From the NCBI RefSeq assembly GCF_030908545.1, contig NZ_CP133083.1, positions 372,001 through 436,000 of the forward strand: a DNA stretch of 64,000 nucleotides, given 5' to 3'. The position numbers and the translations under genes were made by a program. Positions 39,609 through 49,023 of this stretch are shown one piece after another. A model generated the notes under the pieces. That model was not told where the DNA came from. It saw nothing but the letters and a program-made list of their open reading frames with translations, and made no database searches. Origin of the DNA: Nitrosomonas sp. sh817. Lineage in GTDB: Bacteria; Pseudomonadota; Gammaproteobacteria; Burkholderiales; Nitrosomonadaceae. Each line of letters starts with the position of its first letter. The first letter of the stretch is position 1.

Positions 39609-41153
39609 TTAGCGTATGCCTGACTTCCCAGGCGCGATGATGCCATTGGGGTCCAGCGCTTTCTTGAGCGTTTTGTGCACCTTCCGCTGCACCGGGCCAT
39701 AGGTTTCGGCGACTTTGTCCATGAAGGCGGTATTGACGCGATAAGTGCCATACCCCCGCGCGGAAAATTCCGTCAACAGTTCGTCGAAACACTGATAGGC
39801 CGCTTTCGTTTGCTCAGGATCGGTCTTGTCGTACAGCACGTCGACGATGTGATGCATATCCCGCATGCCGACGATGAATTCGCCGGAATAATCCAGTCCA
39901 TACTTGGCCAATATTTGCTTGGTCAGCGCCATTTGTTTCAGCGTTTCACTGCCGCGCGCTTGCGAGACCGGCGCAAACCACATCGACCCGCCACCTCCGC
40001 GCCAGTTATACAGCGAAAATTCCGTCAACGTCATTTCTCCGCGCATGAGCTTGGCGCGGTAAGCAAATGCAGGATCATCCGCCGCTTCCTGCTCCGTCAG
40101 AATTTTTGCCTTGCCGGATTGACCGAATGCCTGTGTCACGATTTTCCAGTTCACGTCAATCTGTTCCTGCGTGCCATAGAGCGCCGCATATACATTCCAG
40201 ATTCCCAGTTTATGGTCTTTCATGATCCGGTAGACAGCTTCATCCGGGATTGAACCGGGTCCGGATACATAATCGCTCCGCTTGGCTTTTACCGGCGCTT
40301 CATACAGCGCATGGGCAATGACCACGGCATTGGGAATGACCCCGCTGATGCGCAGCGGCCGGATCGTTTCTACGATTTCCACGATGTCTTCTTCGTGTTG
40401 GTATTGGATGACGAACGGCTTGAATGCCGGTGGCTCAGGCATCAGCCAAAAACCGAATTTAGTCACTATGCCATAGTTCGATTGCGTGAAAATGCCATCC
40501 AAGTAGGGGCCATATCCCCATTTGAAGACCTGCCAGGTGTTGGAATTCGGCATCGAACCCATGCCAGTGCGCAATACCTCGCCATTCGCCAACACCACTT
40601 CCATGCCGCAGGCAAACAGGAAATGCTCGCCATACGGCGTGTAACCCACGCCACGATCCAGCGTATTACCCACCGGCCCGGCGATGGCGGAAGGGGCGGG
40701 CATGGATAGCCATAGACCCAATTTGTGTTCTTTGATGTAATCGTAGAGCTGCTGATAGGTGACACCTGGTTCAACCAAGGCAAAGGCCAGATCTTTATCC
40801 ACTTCGATGATGCGGTTCATGCGCTTGAGATCAAGCACCACCTGACCCCGTTCTGCCGGGGCAGCCGAGCCATAACCTAGATTTTTACCGGTGGAGATCA
40901 TCCAGATCGGTACTTTGTATTGATTGCAAATTGCCACGATTTTCTGGATTTGCTCGACGGTGGTGGCCAGTAATGCCGCGGATGGCGTATGGTCGGCATC
41001 AGGAACCGGCATCATGGTCTTGATATAAGGCGCAAGCTGTTCCGCGCTGGTGAGTACAGAAGTATCGCCCAGGACCTTGCGAAAATCACGGATGGCCGCA
41101 TCGAAGTTTTTTTCCGATACGCCTTTGGGCAATGCGATATATTGACTGGCCAT
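39609..41153 (-). CDS. pchF: 4-cresol dehydrogenase (hydroxylating) flavoprotein-type subunit
   Basis: A 514-residue flavin oxidase of the vanillyl-alcohol oxidase/PCMH family. The FAD-binding PP-loop region is KNLGYGSAAP (90-99). Tyr382 in EFSLYNWRGGGGSMWF lies where p-cresol methylhydroxylase attaches FAD covalently (Tyr384 by my memory of the Pseudomonas enzyme). Glu378, Glu425, Tyr471 and Arg472 fall where its other active-site residues are, with a constant two-residue offset. The enzyme oxidises the methyl of 4-alkylphenols and passes electrons to a cytochrome. The cytochrome gene is two genes upstream. Eugenol- or alkylphenol-type specificity is possible. No signal peptide is visible. 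Confidence 0.88.
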   Translation of the reverse strand: MASQYIALPKGVSEKNFDAAIRDFRKVLGDTSVLTSAEQLAPYIKTMMPVPDADHTPSAALLATTVEQIQKIVAICNQYKVPIWMISTGKNLGYGSAAPAERGQVVLDLKRMNRIIEVDKDLAFALVEPGVTYQQLYDYIKEHKLGLWLSMPAPSAIAGPVGNTLDRGVGYTPYGEHFLFACGMEVVLANGEVLRTGMGSMPNSNTWQVFKWGYGPYLDGIFTQSNYGIVTKFGFWLMPEPPAFKPFVIQYQHEEDIVEIVETIRPLRISGVIPNAVVIAHALYEAPVKAKRSDYVSGPGSIPDEAVYRIMKDHKLGIWNVYAALYGTQEQIDVNWKIVTQAFGQSGKAKILTEQEAADDPAFAYRAKLMRGEMTLTEFSLYNWRGGGGSMWFAPVSQARGSETLKQMALTKQILAKYGLDYSGEFIVGMRDMHHIVDVLYDKTDPEQTKAAYQCFDELLTEFSARGYGTYRVNTAFMDKVAETYGPVQRKVHKTLKKALDPNGIIAPGKSGIR

Positions 41154-41165
41154 GCTGTGTTCTCC

Positions 41166-42080
41166 CTACACGTCGATGACAAATGAAACAAACTGTTTTC
41201 CCGCCAAGCCATCATGATCCAGGTTGCGATTACCCGGCAGATGCACGAAAGCACGCTGAGCACAAGCTTCTTGGTGTATTCCCATCCCTAACGCAGCCGC
41301 CACCACCGCGTAACCCGTGGCTTCGATCCAATTCCCGAGTGACGGGTGTTCAATAAAAGAGGCAACCGGTCGAGACGCTAAAGAATCCCAGCTTGCTGAT
41401 GTTTCCCAACCCACTAATTGGCTGGCTTCTGGCGCAGGTAAACCGGCGCAATGTAAATGGGTGGTTGGCTGAGCAGTCAATTCATACGAAGAAAATTGTG
41501 GTAACAACGTCTCCGTCAATCCTGTTTCAGGGAAGGATGCTTTCAGAAAATTTTCCACAATCGAAAAACTGCGTCCATTTTGAACCAGCGTGGACGCCAG
41601 CAAGCCGCCCGCACTGTAGGCTGGCGAGGCTGTCGTCCATCGATGCCGCAGCGATAGCGCAGCATCAGTGCTCGATCCCGATACATGCGAACCCAAGGCC
41701 AGCAAGCGTCCGTCAGCATTTCGCACCAGTTCCGTAAAAATTGCTGCATGGGCGTAATCCATGACGGCAACCCAACGCATGTTGTGTGATCGCGTCAAAA
41801 GATCGGCAATGTGTTGGGGGCTGATCAACAACTCATCCCCGAGCTGAAATGTAGCTAAAGTGTTTTGACCGGAATGACCATAGTGAGCACAAGCGGCTCG
41901 CGCACCAGTTGCAAATGCTTCGCCGATGGCGGTGTTGCCCAGCAGGAGCTGGCAATTGCGCGCATGGTCTGAAAGGGTCGAGGTAGCTGGAGCTGCTTGG
42001 GTTATGCCAGGAATTCCCAGCGCCAGCAACGTTCCGCCGGTGAGCATGCCTTTGATGAGGTTACGCCGTGTTTCATCCAT
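41166..42080 (-). CDS. Tat-exported protein of unknown function in p-cresol cluster
   Basis: A 304-residue protein opening with TRRNLIKGMLTGGTLLALG, a twin-arginine signal (Arg5-Arg6) ending near QAA (about 28-30). The mature part has no domain I recognise. Cysteines are few and scattered, and it is rich in Ala, Ser and Leu. It lies between the cytochrome and flavoprotein genes. In Pseudomonas p-cresol operons a gene of unknown role, pchX, has the same place. A helper for flavin or heme insertion, or for assembly of the complex in the periplasm, is a guess from position only. Confidence 0.6.
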   Translation of the reverse strand: MDETRRNLIKGMLTGGTLLALGIPGITQAAPATSTLSDHARNCQLLLGNTAIGEAFATGARAACAHYGHSGQNTLATFQLGDELLISPQHIADLLTRSHNMRWVAVMDYAHAAIFTELVRNADGRLLALGSHVSGSSTDAALSLRHRWTTASPAYSAGGLLASTLVQNGRSFSIVENFLKASFPETGLTETLLPQFSSYELTAQPTTHLHCAGLPAPEASQLVGWETSASWDSLASRPVASFIEHPSLGNWIEATGYAVVAAALGMGIHQEACAQRAFVHLPGNRNLDHDGLAGKQFVSFVIDV

Positions 42081-42094
42081 AAAATGTGACCTCC

Positions 42095-42424
42095 TTAATG
42101 CTGCGTTTCTTTTTTTGAAATGAAATCCGCCAGTTTGACTAATGACTCATCATCGATTTCTGCAGCGCGAAAGGCCGGCATGGCGCGATTTCCATTGCGC
42201 ACGACCGCGCGGATGTAGGCTGCGGGAAGTTCACGATTGCGAATTTTCGGCCCGACTTGCGCTTCATGGCAATACGCGCAGATTTTGGCGTAAATTTCCG
42301 CGCCATCCTTCCAAGCAAATCCGGGATTGTTTTTCTCATCTTGTGCCGGCCATGCGTTGCTTATCGTGACAATGATTGCAACTAGACAGCCGAATATGCA
42401 ATTTGCCAATTTTGCTTTTTTCAT
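42095..42424 (-). CDS. pchC: Cytochrome c subunit, p-cresol methylhydroxylase type
   Basis: A 109-residue exported c-type cytochrome with a signal peptide (about 1-27), one heme site CAYCH at 49-53 and a likely methionine ligand, Met82, in RAMPAF. It should take electrons from the flavoprotein. I chose ATG 42424 because GGAG lies about seven bases upstream; an in-frame ATG six codons earlier lacks one. Small size fits the PCMH cytochrome subunit. Next to the Tat protein gene, 14 bases away. Confidence 0.85.
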   Translation of the reverse strand: MKKAKLANCIFGCLVAIIVTISNAWPAQDEKNNPGFAWKDGAEIYAKICAYCHEAQVGPKIRNRELPAAYIRAVVRNGNRAMPAFRAAEIDDESLVKLADFISKKETQH

Positions 42425-42446
42425 GTTAATTCTCCATTCCATGATC

Positions 42447-43265
42447 CTACTGCCACAGCAAACTCGTCACTTTTTTCCCCATAATCTGCCCATTAAATAC
42501 AACCTTTGCCATGGAAGAACCGGTGCAAGCGATACCATAGCAAACATGCAAGGGCAATAAATGCTCTTCTCTCGGATGACAAAACCGGGCAAACGGTGCC
42601 TTTTCCCATTCGATCAATCGTTTTTCGCGCGCTTCGGATGAAATCGCCGGATCGGTGCATGTTTCAATCAACCAGTGATCAAATCCTTCATTTTCTTTGC
42701 TGCTATCGATATTGTTAGAGAAGAATGTTTTCAAATTATGAAATGACATGCCGGAACCGATAATCAGAATATTTTTCTCGCGTAGCGATGCTAAAGCTTT
42801 TCCAAGCGCGATATGCTTTCCCGGATCTAAATTCTTGAGTAACGATAGCTGAATGCAGGGAATCCTGGCTTGCGGAAACATCAGCTTGAGCGGCACAAAC
42901 AATCCATGGTCAAAACCGCGCTGCTCGTCGAGTTTTGCCGGTATACCACTTGCCATTAACAACGCGTGAATTTCCTTCGCCAACCCGGGATTGCCCGGCG
43001 CCGCATATTGAATGGTGTAAGCCTCGGCAGGAAATCCATAGTAATCGTAGATTATTTCGGGATGGCCGCTGCTGGTTATCGTTGCTTGTTCCTCTTCCCA
43101 GTGTGCGCTGATGACTAAAATCGCTGATGGTTCGCCCAGTTCACCAGTGATTTCCTGCAGAAAAGAAACCATTTTCTCATGTCCTTTGTCACCGAGAATA
43201 GGTAACGGACCGCCGCCGTGGGGTAAAAACAGAACGGGCGAAAGCGCTGGTGATTTTGGGTTCAT
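42447..43265 (-). CDS. Class III extradiol dioxygenase (DODA/YgiD type)
   Basis: A 272-residue protein of the 4,5-DOPA extradiol dioxygenase family. The metal-site histidines fit HGGGPLP, SAHWEEE, FDHGLFVPL and SFHNLKTFF. Members cleave catechols, though several act on other diols or have no known substrate. In this cluster it might open the ring of a downstream catechol, but the gene is common outside such clusters too. Confidence 0.85.
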   Translation of the reverse strand: MNPKSPALSPVLFLPHGGGPLPILGDKGHEKMVSFLQEITGELGEPSAILVISAHWEEEQATITSSGHPEIIYDYYGFPAEAYTIQYAAPGNPGLAKEIHALLMASGIPAKLDEQRGFDHGLFVPLKLMFPQARIPCIQLSLLKNLDPGKHIALGKALASLREKNILIIGSGMSFHNLKTFFSNNIDSSKENEGFDHWLIETCTDPAISSEAREKRLIEWEKAPFARFCHPREEHLLPLHVCYGIACTGSSMAKVVFNGQIMGKKVTSLLWQ

Positions 43266-43331
43266 CGTTTGAGACTTCTACGATTGGAAAGTGCGGGAAA
43301 GTGCGAGCATCACCTTTCTCCACGCTTCCCG

Positions 43332-43934
43332 TCAGCGGGCGAGTTTGCTGGTCACTTGCGCGACGTGAGCGCCCTGAAAGCGCGCAATTTTTATTTCATT
43401 ATCTGACGGCTGGCGTTTGCCATCGCCACCGGCTAACGTGCTTGCCCCATAGGGCGAGCCGCCGGTGATTTCACTCATGTTCATGATTTCCTGGCAGGAA
43501 TACGGAACGCCCACGATGATCATGCCGTGATGCAGCAAGGTGGTATGAAATGATGTAATTGTGGTTTCCTGTCCGCCATGCTGCGTGCCTGTAGAGGTAA
43601 ACACGCTGCCCACTTTACCAATCAGTCCGCCGTTAAGCCATAACCGGCCTGTTTGATCCAAAAAATTGCGCATTTGCGCGCACATATTGCCGAAGCGTGT
43701 AGGCGTACCGAAAATAATGGCATCATAATTTGGCAGCTCATCAACGGTCGCAATGGGTGCTGGCTGATCAAGCTTGGCACCGACCCTTCGCGCCACTTCT
43801 TCCAACATGAGTTCGGGGACACGCTTAACGGCAACCTCGGTATTTTCGACGCTGCGTGCACCTTCAGCTACCGCGTTGGCCATAATTTCGATATGACCAT
43901 ACATGCTGTAATAGAGAACGAGAACTTTTGCCAT
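43332..43934 (-). CDS. wrbA: NAD(P)H:quinone oxidoreductase WrbA
   Basis: A 200-residue flavodoxin-like FMN enzyme that reduces quinones with two electrons. The N-terminal [13 protein letters not shown] loop binds FMN phosphate, and GTPTRFGNM and [11 protein letters not shown] are classic WrbA motifs. I chose ATG 43934 because AGGAG lies about eight bases upstream; the frame extends 22 codons further without such support. It is the first gene of the minus-strand cluster and could protect against quinones formed from phenols. Confidence 0.93.
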   Translation of the reverse strand: MAKVLVLYYSMYGHIEIMANAVAEGARSVENTEVAVKRVPELMLEEVARRVGAKLDQPAPIATVDELPNYDAIIFGTPTRFGNMCAQMRNFLDQTGRLWLNGGLIGKVGSVFTSTGTQHGGQETTITSFHTTLLHHGMIIVGVPYSCQEIMNMSEITGGSPYGASTLAGGDGKRQPSDNEIKIARFQGAHVAQVTSKLAR

Positions 43935-43997
43935 GTTACATCTCCTGGTCTTAAGGATTGTGGAGAGTTTCTTGAGAATTGTCTTGTCAGAATGATG

Positions 43998-44012
43998 CAA
44001 CTCGCTGAGTTG
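43998..44012. promoter_or_regulatory. Perfect 6-bp inverted repeat upstream of wrbA cluster
   Basis: CAACTC-GCT-GAGTTG lies about 65 bases before the wrbA start, in the only promoter-sized space ahead of the seven-gene cluster. It could be an operator. No regulator gene adjoins the cluster, so this is a guess from position. Confidence 0.35.
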
Positions 44013-44187
44013 AGACAGAGTAAACGAATAAAGGACGAATTACAAGGCTGTATATAGAGCAGATTGGGTGTTTGCCGGGCGCTGACGAAAAGCGGAAACG
44101 ATGCGGTCAGATGAGATGAAAGATGACTCAGAACCACAAACTTGCTTACATGGGCGGAGTTTTCTCAAATGGTAATGAAGCTTCGTT

Positions 44188-44209
44188 GCTTGAGGCAAAA
44201 GCCCCAAGC
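44188..44209 (-). terminator. Stem-loop downstream of murJ
   Basis: GCTTGAGGC and GCCCCAAGC pair over nine positions with one mismatch, closed by AAAA. The hairpin lies about 85 bases past the murJ stop on the minus strand and upstream of the wrbA cluster, so it could separate the two transcripts. No clear U run follows. Confidence 0.45.
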
Positions 44210-44291
44210 AGCTTTGCAGGTATTGCGTAGTACTCTTGGTGGGCAGCGGGAGTCAAAAAAGCTGACGGGCGAATGACAATATCTGAGTTGA

Positions 44292-45830
44292 TTATAGTGC
44301 TTGCCGCTGGGTGAAGTCTTTCAAACGGAATCCGAGCAGCCAGAGCGCGGTGAAATAGCTGGCGGCACCGGCTAATACTACGCCGCTGAGTTGCGTGGCG
44401 CGGGACAATGCCGAGCCGGTCAGCCAGGTTGCGTCATTGCCGGCGGTGAACCACAGCACGATGCCCATGACCGCCAGCGCCAGCAGTATTTTGGCAAAGA
44501 AAACCAGCCAGCCGGGTTGCGGTTGGTAAATGGCTTGCTTACGCAGTTGGTAAAACAACAATCCTGCATTCAAGCAAGCGCCGAGTCCGATCGCCAGCGC
44601 CAGCCCGGCGTGCTGCAGCGGCGTGATGAAAATCAGGTTCATCAGTTGCGTGGCGATCAAGGTGACGACCGCGATTTTGACCGGAGTTTTGATGTTCTGG
44701 CGGGCATAGAATCCCGGTGCGAGCACTTTCACCAGGATGATGCCGAGCAAGCCGACGCTGTATGCAACCAACGCCTCGCGCGTCATCCACACGTCGTGTT
44801 CAGTGAAGGCGCCGTGATGAAACAGGGTGGTAATCAGCGGTACTGATAACAATGCCAGTGCCAGTGCGGCGGGTAGCGTCAACAGCATGGTCATGCGCAG
44901 GCCCCAGTCGAGCAGCCGGGAATATTCGTCGTTGCTGTTGGTGCTGTAATGTTTTGCCAGCGACGGCAGCAAAATGGTGCCAAGCGCGACGCCGAGCAGA
45001 CCGGCAGGGAATTCCATCAACCGGTCGGCATAATACATCCAGGAAACACTGCCGGTCACCAGCAGCGAAGCGAATATGGTGTTGATCAACAGGCTGAGCT
45101 GGCTGACCGATACGCCGAAAATCGCCGGCCCCATGAGTTTGAGCACACGCCACGCACCGGTATCTGGATTGCGGAACTGGATACGCGGCATTAATCTGAG
45201 TTTCAACAAAAAAGGGATCTGGAACGCCAGCTGTAAAATGCCGCCGATAAAAACCGCCCAAGCCAGCACCAGAACCGGCGGATCGATCAAGGGTGTCAAC
45301 CAGAATGCGCAACCGATGAAGGATAAATTCAGCAGCGCCGGGGTGATGGCCGGTACATTGAATTTCCCGTAAGTATTGAGGATGCCACCTGCCAACGCCA
45401 CGAAAGAAATAAACAAAATATAGGGAAATGTGATTTGCAGCAGTTGCACGGTTAAATCGAATTTTTCCGGATTGGCGGAGAATCCGGGCGCGCTGGCGTA
45501 GATGATGAACGGTGCCGCGATAATGCCAAGGGCTGTCACCAGGAACAGCACGCCGCCGAGCAGCATTGTGATGTGATCGATCAAACTGCGGGTTTCTTCA
45601 TGCGTGCGGGTGTTTTTATATTCGGCGAGGATCGGAACGAAAGCCTGCGAAAAAGCCCCTTCGGCGAACAGCCGCCGCAGCAGGTTGGGGATGCGAAACG
45701 CAACAAAAAAAGCATCGGTTGCCATGCCTGCGCCAAAAATCCGCGCGATCAGGATGTCGCGCACGAAACCGAGGATGCGTGACACGAAAGTCATGCTGCT
45801 GACCGCGGCGAGGGCTTTAAGGAGATTCAA
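44292..45830 (-). CDS. murJ: Lipid II flippase MurJ
   Basis: A 512-residue polytopic inner-membrane protein of the MviN family that flips lipid II for peptidoglycan synthesis. About 14 hydrophobic segments are visible. The start [20 protein letters not shown] and the [19 protein letters not shown] signature near residue 50 are characteristic. Length is normal. Confidence 0.96.
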   Translation of the reverse strand: MNLLKALAAVSSMTFVSRILGFVRDILIARIFGAGMATDAFFVAFRIPNLLRRLFAEGAFSQAFVPILAEYKNTRTHEETRSLIDHITMLLGGVLFLVTALGIIAAPFIIYASAPGFSANPEKFDLTVQLLQITFPYILFISFVALAGGILNTYGKFNVPAITPALLNLSFIGCAFWLTPLIDPPVLVLAWAVFIGGILQLAFQIPFLLKLRLMPRIQFRNPDTGAWRVLKLMGPAIFGVSVSQLSLLINTIFASLLVTGSVSWMYYADRLMEFPAGLLGVALGTILLPSLAKHYSTNSNDEYSRLLDWGLRMTMLLTLPAALALALLSVPLITTLFHHGAFTEHDVWMTREALVAYSVGLLGIILVKVLAPGFYARQNIKTPVKIAVVTLIATQLMNLIFITPLQHAGLALAIGLGACLNAGLLFYQLRKQAIYQPQPGWLVFFAKILLALAVMGIVLWFTAGNDATWLTGSALSRATQLSGVVLAGAASYFTALWLLGFRLKDFTQRQAL

Positions 45831-45951
45831 TGGCTTGAGTTATTGATGCTAGTAGTGGGCAATGGTGTGGTAACTGCAGGCTGGATTTTTCAATCCAGCC
45901 TGGTCTGAGTGATTTAATTTTGTGACTGTGTAATTGGATAGGGAAGACAAT

Positions 45952-46674
45952 CTAAAAAAGGCAACTGACTTTCTTCAGCAGACCTTCTTCTTCCCATTTC
46001 CATTGCAAACAGTATTCGGCGCTTCTTTTAGGATTTTCGATATCGGCCTCGATTTTTGTGTTTCCGGAGATTACGGGAGGCAATAGCGCTTCTTCCTTGC
46101 CATTATCGATGCAGAAAAAGCGCGCGGTTGCAACGGCGCGTCCTGAAGGCAGTTCGACGGCCATGTGCAAGCGTTGCGTATCGTCGTCGACGACATGCGA
46201 CAGTATGCCTTCGTTTTGGGTGAAAGCACCTTCGCATTGATACGTTAAAGTTAAATCGGAACCGTCAATCACTTTCAACTCAGGCGGGAATTTCATGCAG
46301 ACATGGTAGCTGTCGTTTTCTTTTCTTTGTTCAGCCGGATCGCCATTATTGATGCGGAAATTGCTGATGCTGCCGATGGCGCGGATATTTTTGAACCAGT
46401 ATTCTGAATTATCGCTATGGCATGCGGTGGTCATTTGTGTTTGTGTCACAGTTGCTTTTTTTCCGCAGGTATCATGCACGGTCAGTATTTTTCTTAAATC
46501 CGAGATGGAAAATGCAAACTTGTTTTGTCTGATTTGGTCGGCGATCAGCAGCGCGGCGCAAAGAGCAAAAATCAATCCGATCGCTATGAAATCGGTCGCC
46601 AGTGCGACGAACACACCAAAGGCAAGCATGACGATGTTGATGTAAAAAATAATCTGGTTAGGTTTGTCAAACAT
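45952..46674 (-). CDS. Hypothetical membrane protein, 240 residues
   Basis: Two adjacent hydrophobic segments (about 8-48) form a membrane hairpin, and the remaining 190 residues look like a soluble beta-rich domain with several cysteines (HDTCGKK, TTACHSD, YHVCMKF, YQCEGAF). No family is recognised. It is a single gene, with a repeat element behind its start. Confidence 0.55.
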   Translation of the reverse strand: MFDKPNQIIFYINIVMLAFGVFVALATDFIAIGLIFALCAALLIADQIRQNKFAFSISDLRKILTVHDTCGKKATVTQTQMTTACHSDNSEYWFKNIRAIGSISNFRINNGDPAEQRKENDSYHVCMKFPPELKVIDGSDLTLTYQCEGAFTQNEGILSHVVDDDTQRLHMAVELPSGRAVATARFFCIDNGKEEALLPPVISGNTKIEADIENPKRSAEYCLQWKWEEEGLLKKVSCLF

Positions 46675-46770
46675 TCGGAACTCCTTAAGTTAGCAGGCGT
46701 ATTTTTATAATAATTTTCGAAGCGCTGAGTTTATCAGAGAGGCGCATTCAAAAAAAGAAAGATAGGATAG

Positions 46771-46913
46771 GGAAGCATTGATTAATTGCCTGCGCAAGCG
46801 ATTTGCTGCGTTGGGCGGTGCTCGGAAACTTGTCTATCGCATTGATATATCTCGTTCCTTGCGCTTCATCCGCCTTGCATCTCATCTTGCCCGGTGAATT
46901 GATAAGCGTTTCC
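46771..46913 (-). repeat. MITE-like repeat, copy 1 (inverted relative to copy 2)
   Basis: A 143-base non-coding element. Its outer ends, GGAAGCATTGATTAATT and AATTGATAAGCGTTTCC, are imperfect inverted repeats of one another. Its reverse complement matches the element at 51450-51590 along its length: both start GGAA-CGCT-AT-AAT, both share GGAACG, ATCAAT, GATAG and GAG-CCG-CAAC-CAG blocks in order, and both end ATTAATCA-TG-TTC. No transposase gene is inside. It lies 65 bases before the RiPP precursor gene. Confidence 0.7.
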
Positions 46914-46977
46914 TTTGTTTTAATTCGGCGTTATCATCATCGATTGTCGTTGTTTTAATTTTTTATGGAGATAAAAG

Positions 46978-47316
46978 ATGTCGAAAAAATCAGTTAAACC
47001 AGTTTCACTCGCAGTAAGTGCTGCATTGGTCACCAGTCTTGGTGCCGGTGATTTGTTGGCGGATAGCAGCGCCAATCCGTTTGCGATGAATGAATTATCC
47101 GGCGGTTACATGCAACTGGCCGATGCCAGCAGCGCCAATAAACCGGCGCAAGAAGGCGGTAAAGAATCCAAACAAAATATGGAAGGTAAATGCGGCGAAG
47201 GCAAGTGTGGCGGCAAAACCGAGATGAAGCAAAACATGGAAGGCAAATGCGGCGGTAAGAAGGCCGAACAAGAAGGTAAATGCGGCGAAGGCAAATGCGG
47301 TTCTTCTAAAAAGTAA
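46978..47316 (+). CDS. hvfA: HvfA/BufA2-type RiPP precursor with five EGKCG motifs
   Basis: A 112-residue precursor peptide. A Sec-type signal covers about residues 1-29, followed by NPFAMNELSGGYMQLADA, a segment typical of this precursor family. The core carries five EGKCG motifs (69-73, 74-78, 88-92, 99-103, 104-108), which hold all five cysteines. The block KQNMEGKCG occurs twice, so the core grew by local duplication. In Haemophilus HvfA the EGKCG motif is known to be turned into an oxazolone-thioamide metal ligand by an MNIO enzyme, and bufferins of this group bind copper. GGAG lies eight bases before the ATG. The maturase gene starts four bases behind it. Confidence 0.88.
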   Translation: MSKKSVKPVSLAVSAALVTSLGAGDLLADSSANPFAMNELSGGYMQLADASSANKPAQEGGKESKQNMEGKCGEGKCGGKTEMKQNMEGKCGGKKAEQEGKCGEGKCGSSKK

Positions 47317-47319
47317 CCA

Positions 47320-48186
47320 ATGCAACCCATGAGCAGCCGATCATTTCCTGTTCATGGCGCAGGCCTGGGTCTGCGGCGTTCGATGCTGAGTTCGCTGACG
47401 GATCAGGCCACCCAATCCGTCGATTTCTGGGAAGTGGCTCCGGAAAACTGGATTGGTGTCGGTGGCCGGTACGGCCACCAATTTCGACAGCTAACCGAGC
47501 GATCTCCTTTTATCTGCCACGGACTGTCGTTGTCGATCGGCGGCCCGTCACCGCTTGACGAAGCTTTCTTGCACAAGCTCAAGCGTTTCCTGAAAGATCA
47601 TCATATCCGCACTTACAGCGAGCATTTGAGTTATTGCAGCGATGACGGTCATTTATACGATTTGCTGCCGATCCCGTTTACCGAAGAAGCGGTTTTTTAT
47701 GTAGCAAGCCGGATCCGGCGCGTTCAAGAAATCCTTGAACAACGTATCGCAATCGAGAATGTTTCTTATTATGCGGCGCCTGGAAAGCAGCTGGAGGAAG
47801 CCGACTTCATCAATGCGGTATTGCAGGAAGCCGATTGCGACTTGCTGTTGGACGTGAATAATATTTATGTCAACAGTGTCAACCATGACTACGATGCCGA
47901 GGCATTTCTGCTGCGCTTGCCGGCGGAACGTATCCGCTATCTTCATGTGGCCGGACACTATCAGGAAGCAGCCGATCTGATCGTCGATACGCACGGCGCC
48001 GATGTCATCGATCCGGTATGGCAATTACTCGATAAAACCTACCAGCGTTTGGGGGTTATTCCAACCTTGCTTGAGCGTGATTTCAATATTCCACCGATTG
48101 CCGATTTGTTGCGTGAAGTAGCAACGATTCATTCTCTTCAAACCAAATGGCGCAATGAAACCGGCGGTTACTTACAACACGCCTGA
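47320..48186 (+). CDS. hvfB: MNIO (DUF692) RiPP peptide maturase
   Basis: A 288-residue multinuclear non-heme iron oxidative enzyme of the DUF692 TIM-barrel family. Likely iron ligands are in the conserved blocks [47 protein letters not shown] and LERDFN. It should oxidise the cysteines of the EGKCG motifs, before export. It begins four bases after the precursor stop and overlaps the partner gene by 32 bases, so all three are translated together. Confidence 0.92.
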   Translation: MQPMSSRSFPVHGAGLGLRRSMLSSLTDQATQSVDFWEVAPENWIGVGGRYGHQFRQLTERSPFICHGLSLSIGGPSPLDEAFLHKLKRFLKDHHIRTYSEHLSYCSDDGHLYDLLPIPFTEEAVFYVASRIRRVQEILEQRIAIENVSYYAAPGKQLEEADFINAVLQEADCDLLLDVNNIYVNSVNHDYDAEAFLLRLPAERIRYLHVAGHYQEAADLIVDTHGADVIDPVWQLLDKTYQRLGVIPTLLERDFNIPPIADLLREVATIHSLQTKWRNETGGYLQHA

Positions 48187-48940
48187 CCGGCCGGATTTTG
48201 TGCGGCAGCAATATGCATTTGCAGCGCACATTCGTGACCCGGAAAAGAAACCGCATCCACAAGGTGTGGAGGAACGGCGCATGAAAATCTACTGCGAATT
48301 GTTTTATAACAACGTGGAGGATTTAATTGCCAATACCTTTCCTGTGTTACGGAAGATTATGCCCGATAGCCATTGGCATGCACTCATCCGGGATTATTTC
48401 GCCCATCATGTGTCGCATACCCCGTTGTTTCCGGAGATACCCCGGGAGTTTCTGAAATACCTCGAATCCGAGCGGAAACCCTGTGCTGATGATCCGCCTT
48501 TTCTGTTTGAATTGGCGCACTATGAGTGGGTGGAACTCGCGCTTGCTATCTTCGATGAAAGCATGACGGAAGTCGCAACGGATTCTGCTGGCGATTTACT
48601 GGAGGGAGTTCCGGCAATTTCGCCGCTGGCATGGGTACTCGGCTACTCGTTTCCTGTCCACCGGATAACTCCGGATTTTCAGCCCGATAGAGCTGACGCA
48701 TCAAAGACGAATCTGATCGTTTACCGGGATCAGGATTTTAATGTGCAATTTATTGAGATTAATAAAATAACAGGGCGCTTGCTGCATTTGGCCGGTGAGA
48801 ATGCCGCCAAATCCGGTTTGACGTTGTTGCATCAAGTAGCCGCAGAAATGAACCACCCGCAACCCGAAACGGTTGTTCAGGGTGGTATTCAAATTCTGAA
48901 CGATCTTAGGAAACGTGGAGTAGTTTATCGTTTGCCATAG
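48155..48940 (+). CDS. hvfC: HvfC/BufC-type (DUF2063) partner protein of the MNIO maturase
   Basis: A 261-residue protein. The N-terminal DUF2063 helical part (about 12-110, with [21 protein letters not shown]) is followed by a second domain (110-261) with [13 protein letters not shown]. Such proteins recognise the leader or precursor and present it to the MNIO enzyme. The start overlaps the maturase by 32 bases. No iron-binding residues of its own are evident. Confidence 0.9.
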   Translation: MKPAVTYNTPDRPDFVRQQYAFAAHIRDPEKKPHPQGVEERRMKIYCELFYNNVEDLIANTFPVLRKIMPDSHWHALIRDYFAHHVSHTPLFPEIPREFLKYLESERKPCADDPPFLFELAHYEWVELALAIFDESMTEVATDSAGDLLEGVPAISPLAWVLGYSFPVHRITPDFQPDRADASKTNLIVYRDQDFNVQFIEINKITGRLLHLAGENAAKSGLTLLHQVAAEMNHPQPETVVQGGIQILNDLRKRGVVYRLP

Positions 48941-49023
48941 AACTCTCTGATTTTGATTGTAAAACTACAGATTCAGGGTGCCTTGCCGTTAAGTTGCGTA
49001 AGAAAAATGATGAGGACGCTGGT

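Noticed and set aside
44123..44230. 35-codon ORF upstream of wrbA on the plus strand
   Set aside because: It contains a strong stem-loop (44188-44209) and lacks a good ribosome site; a terminator is the simpler reading.
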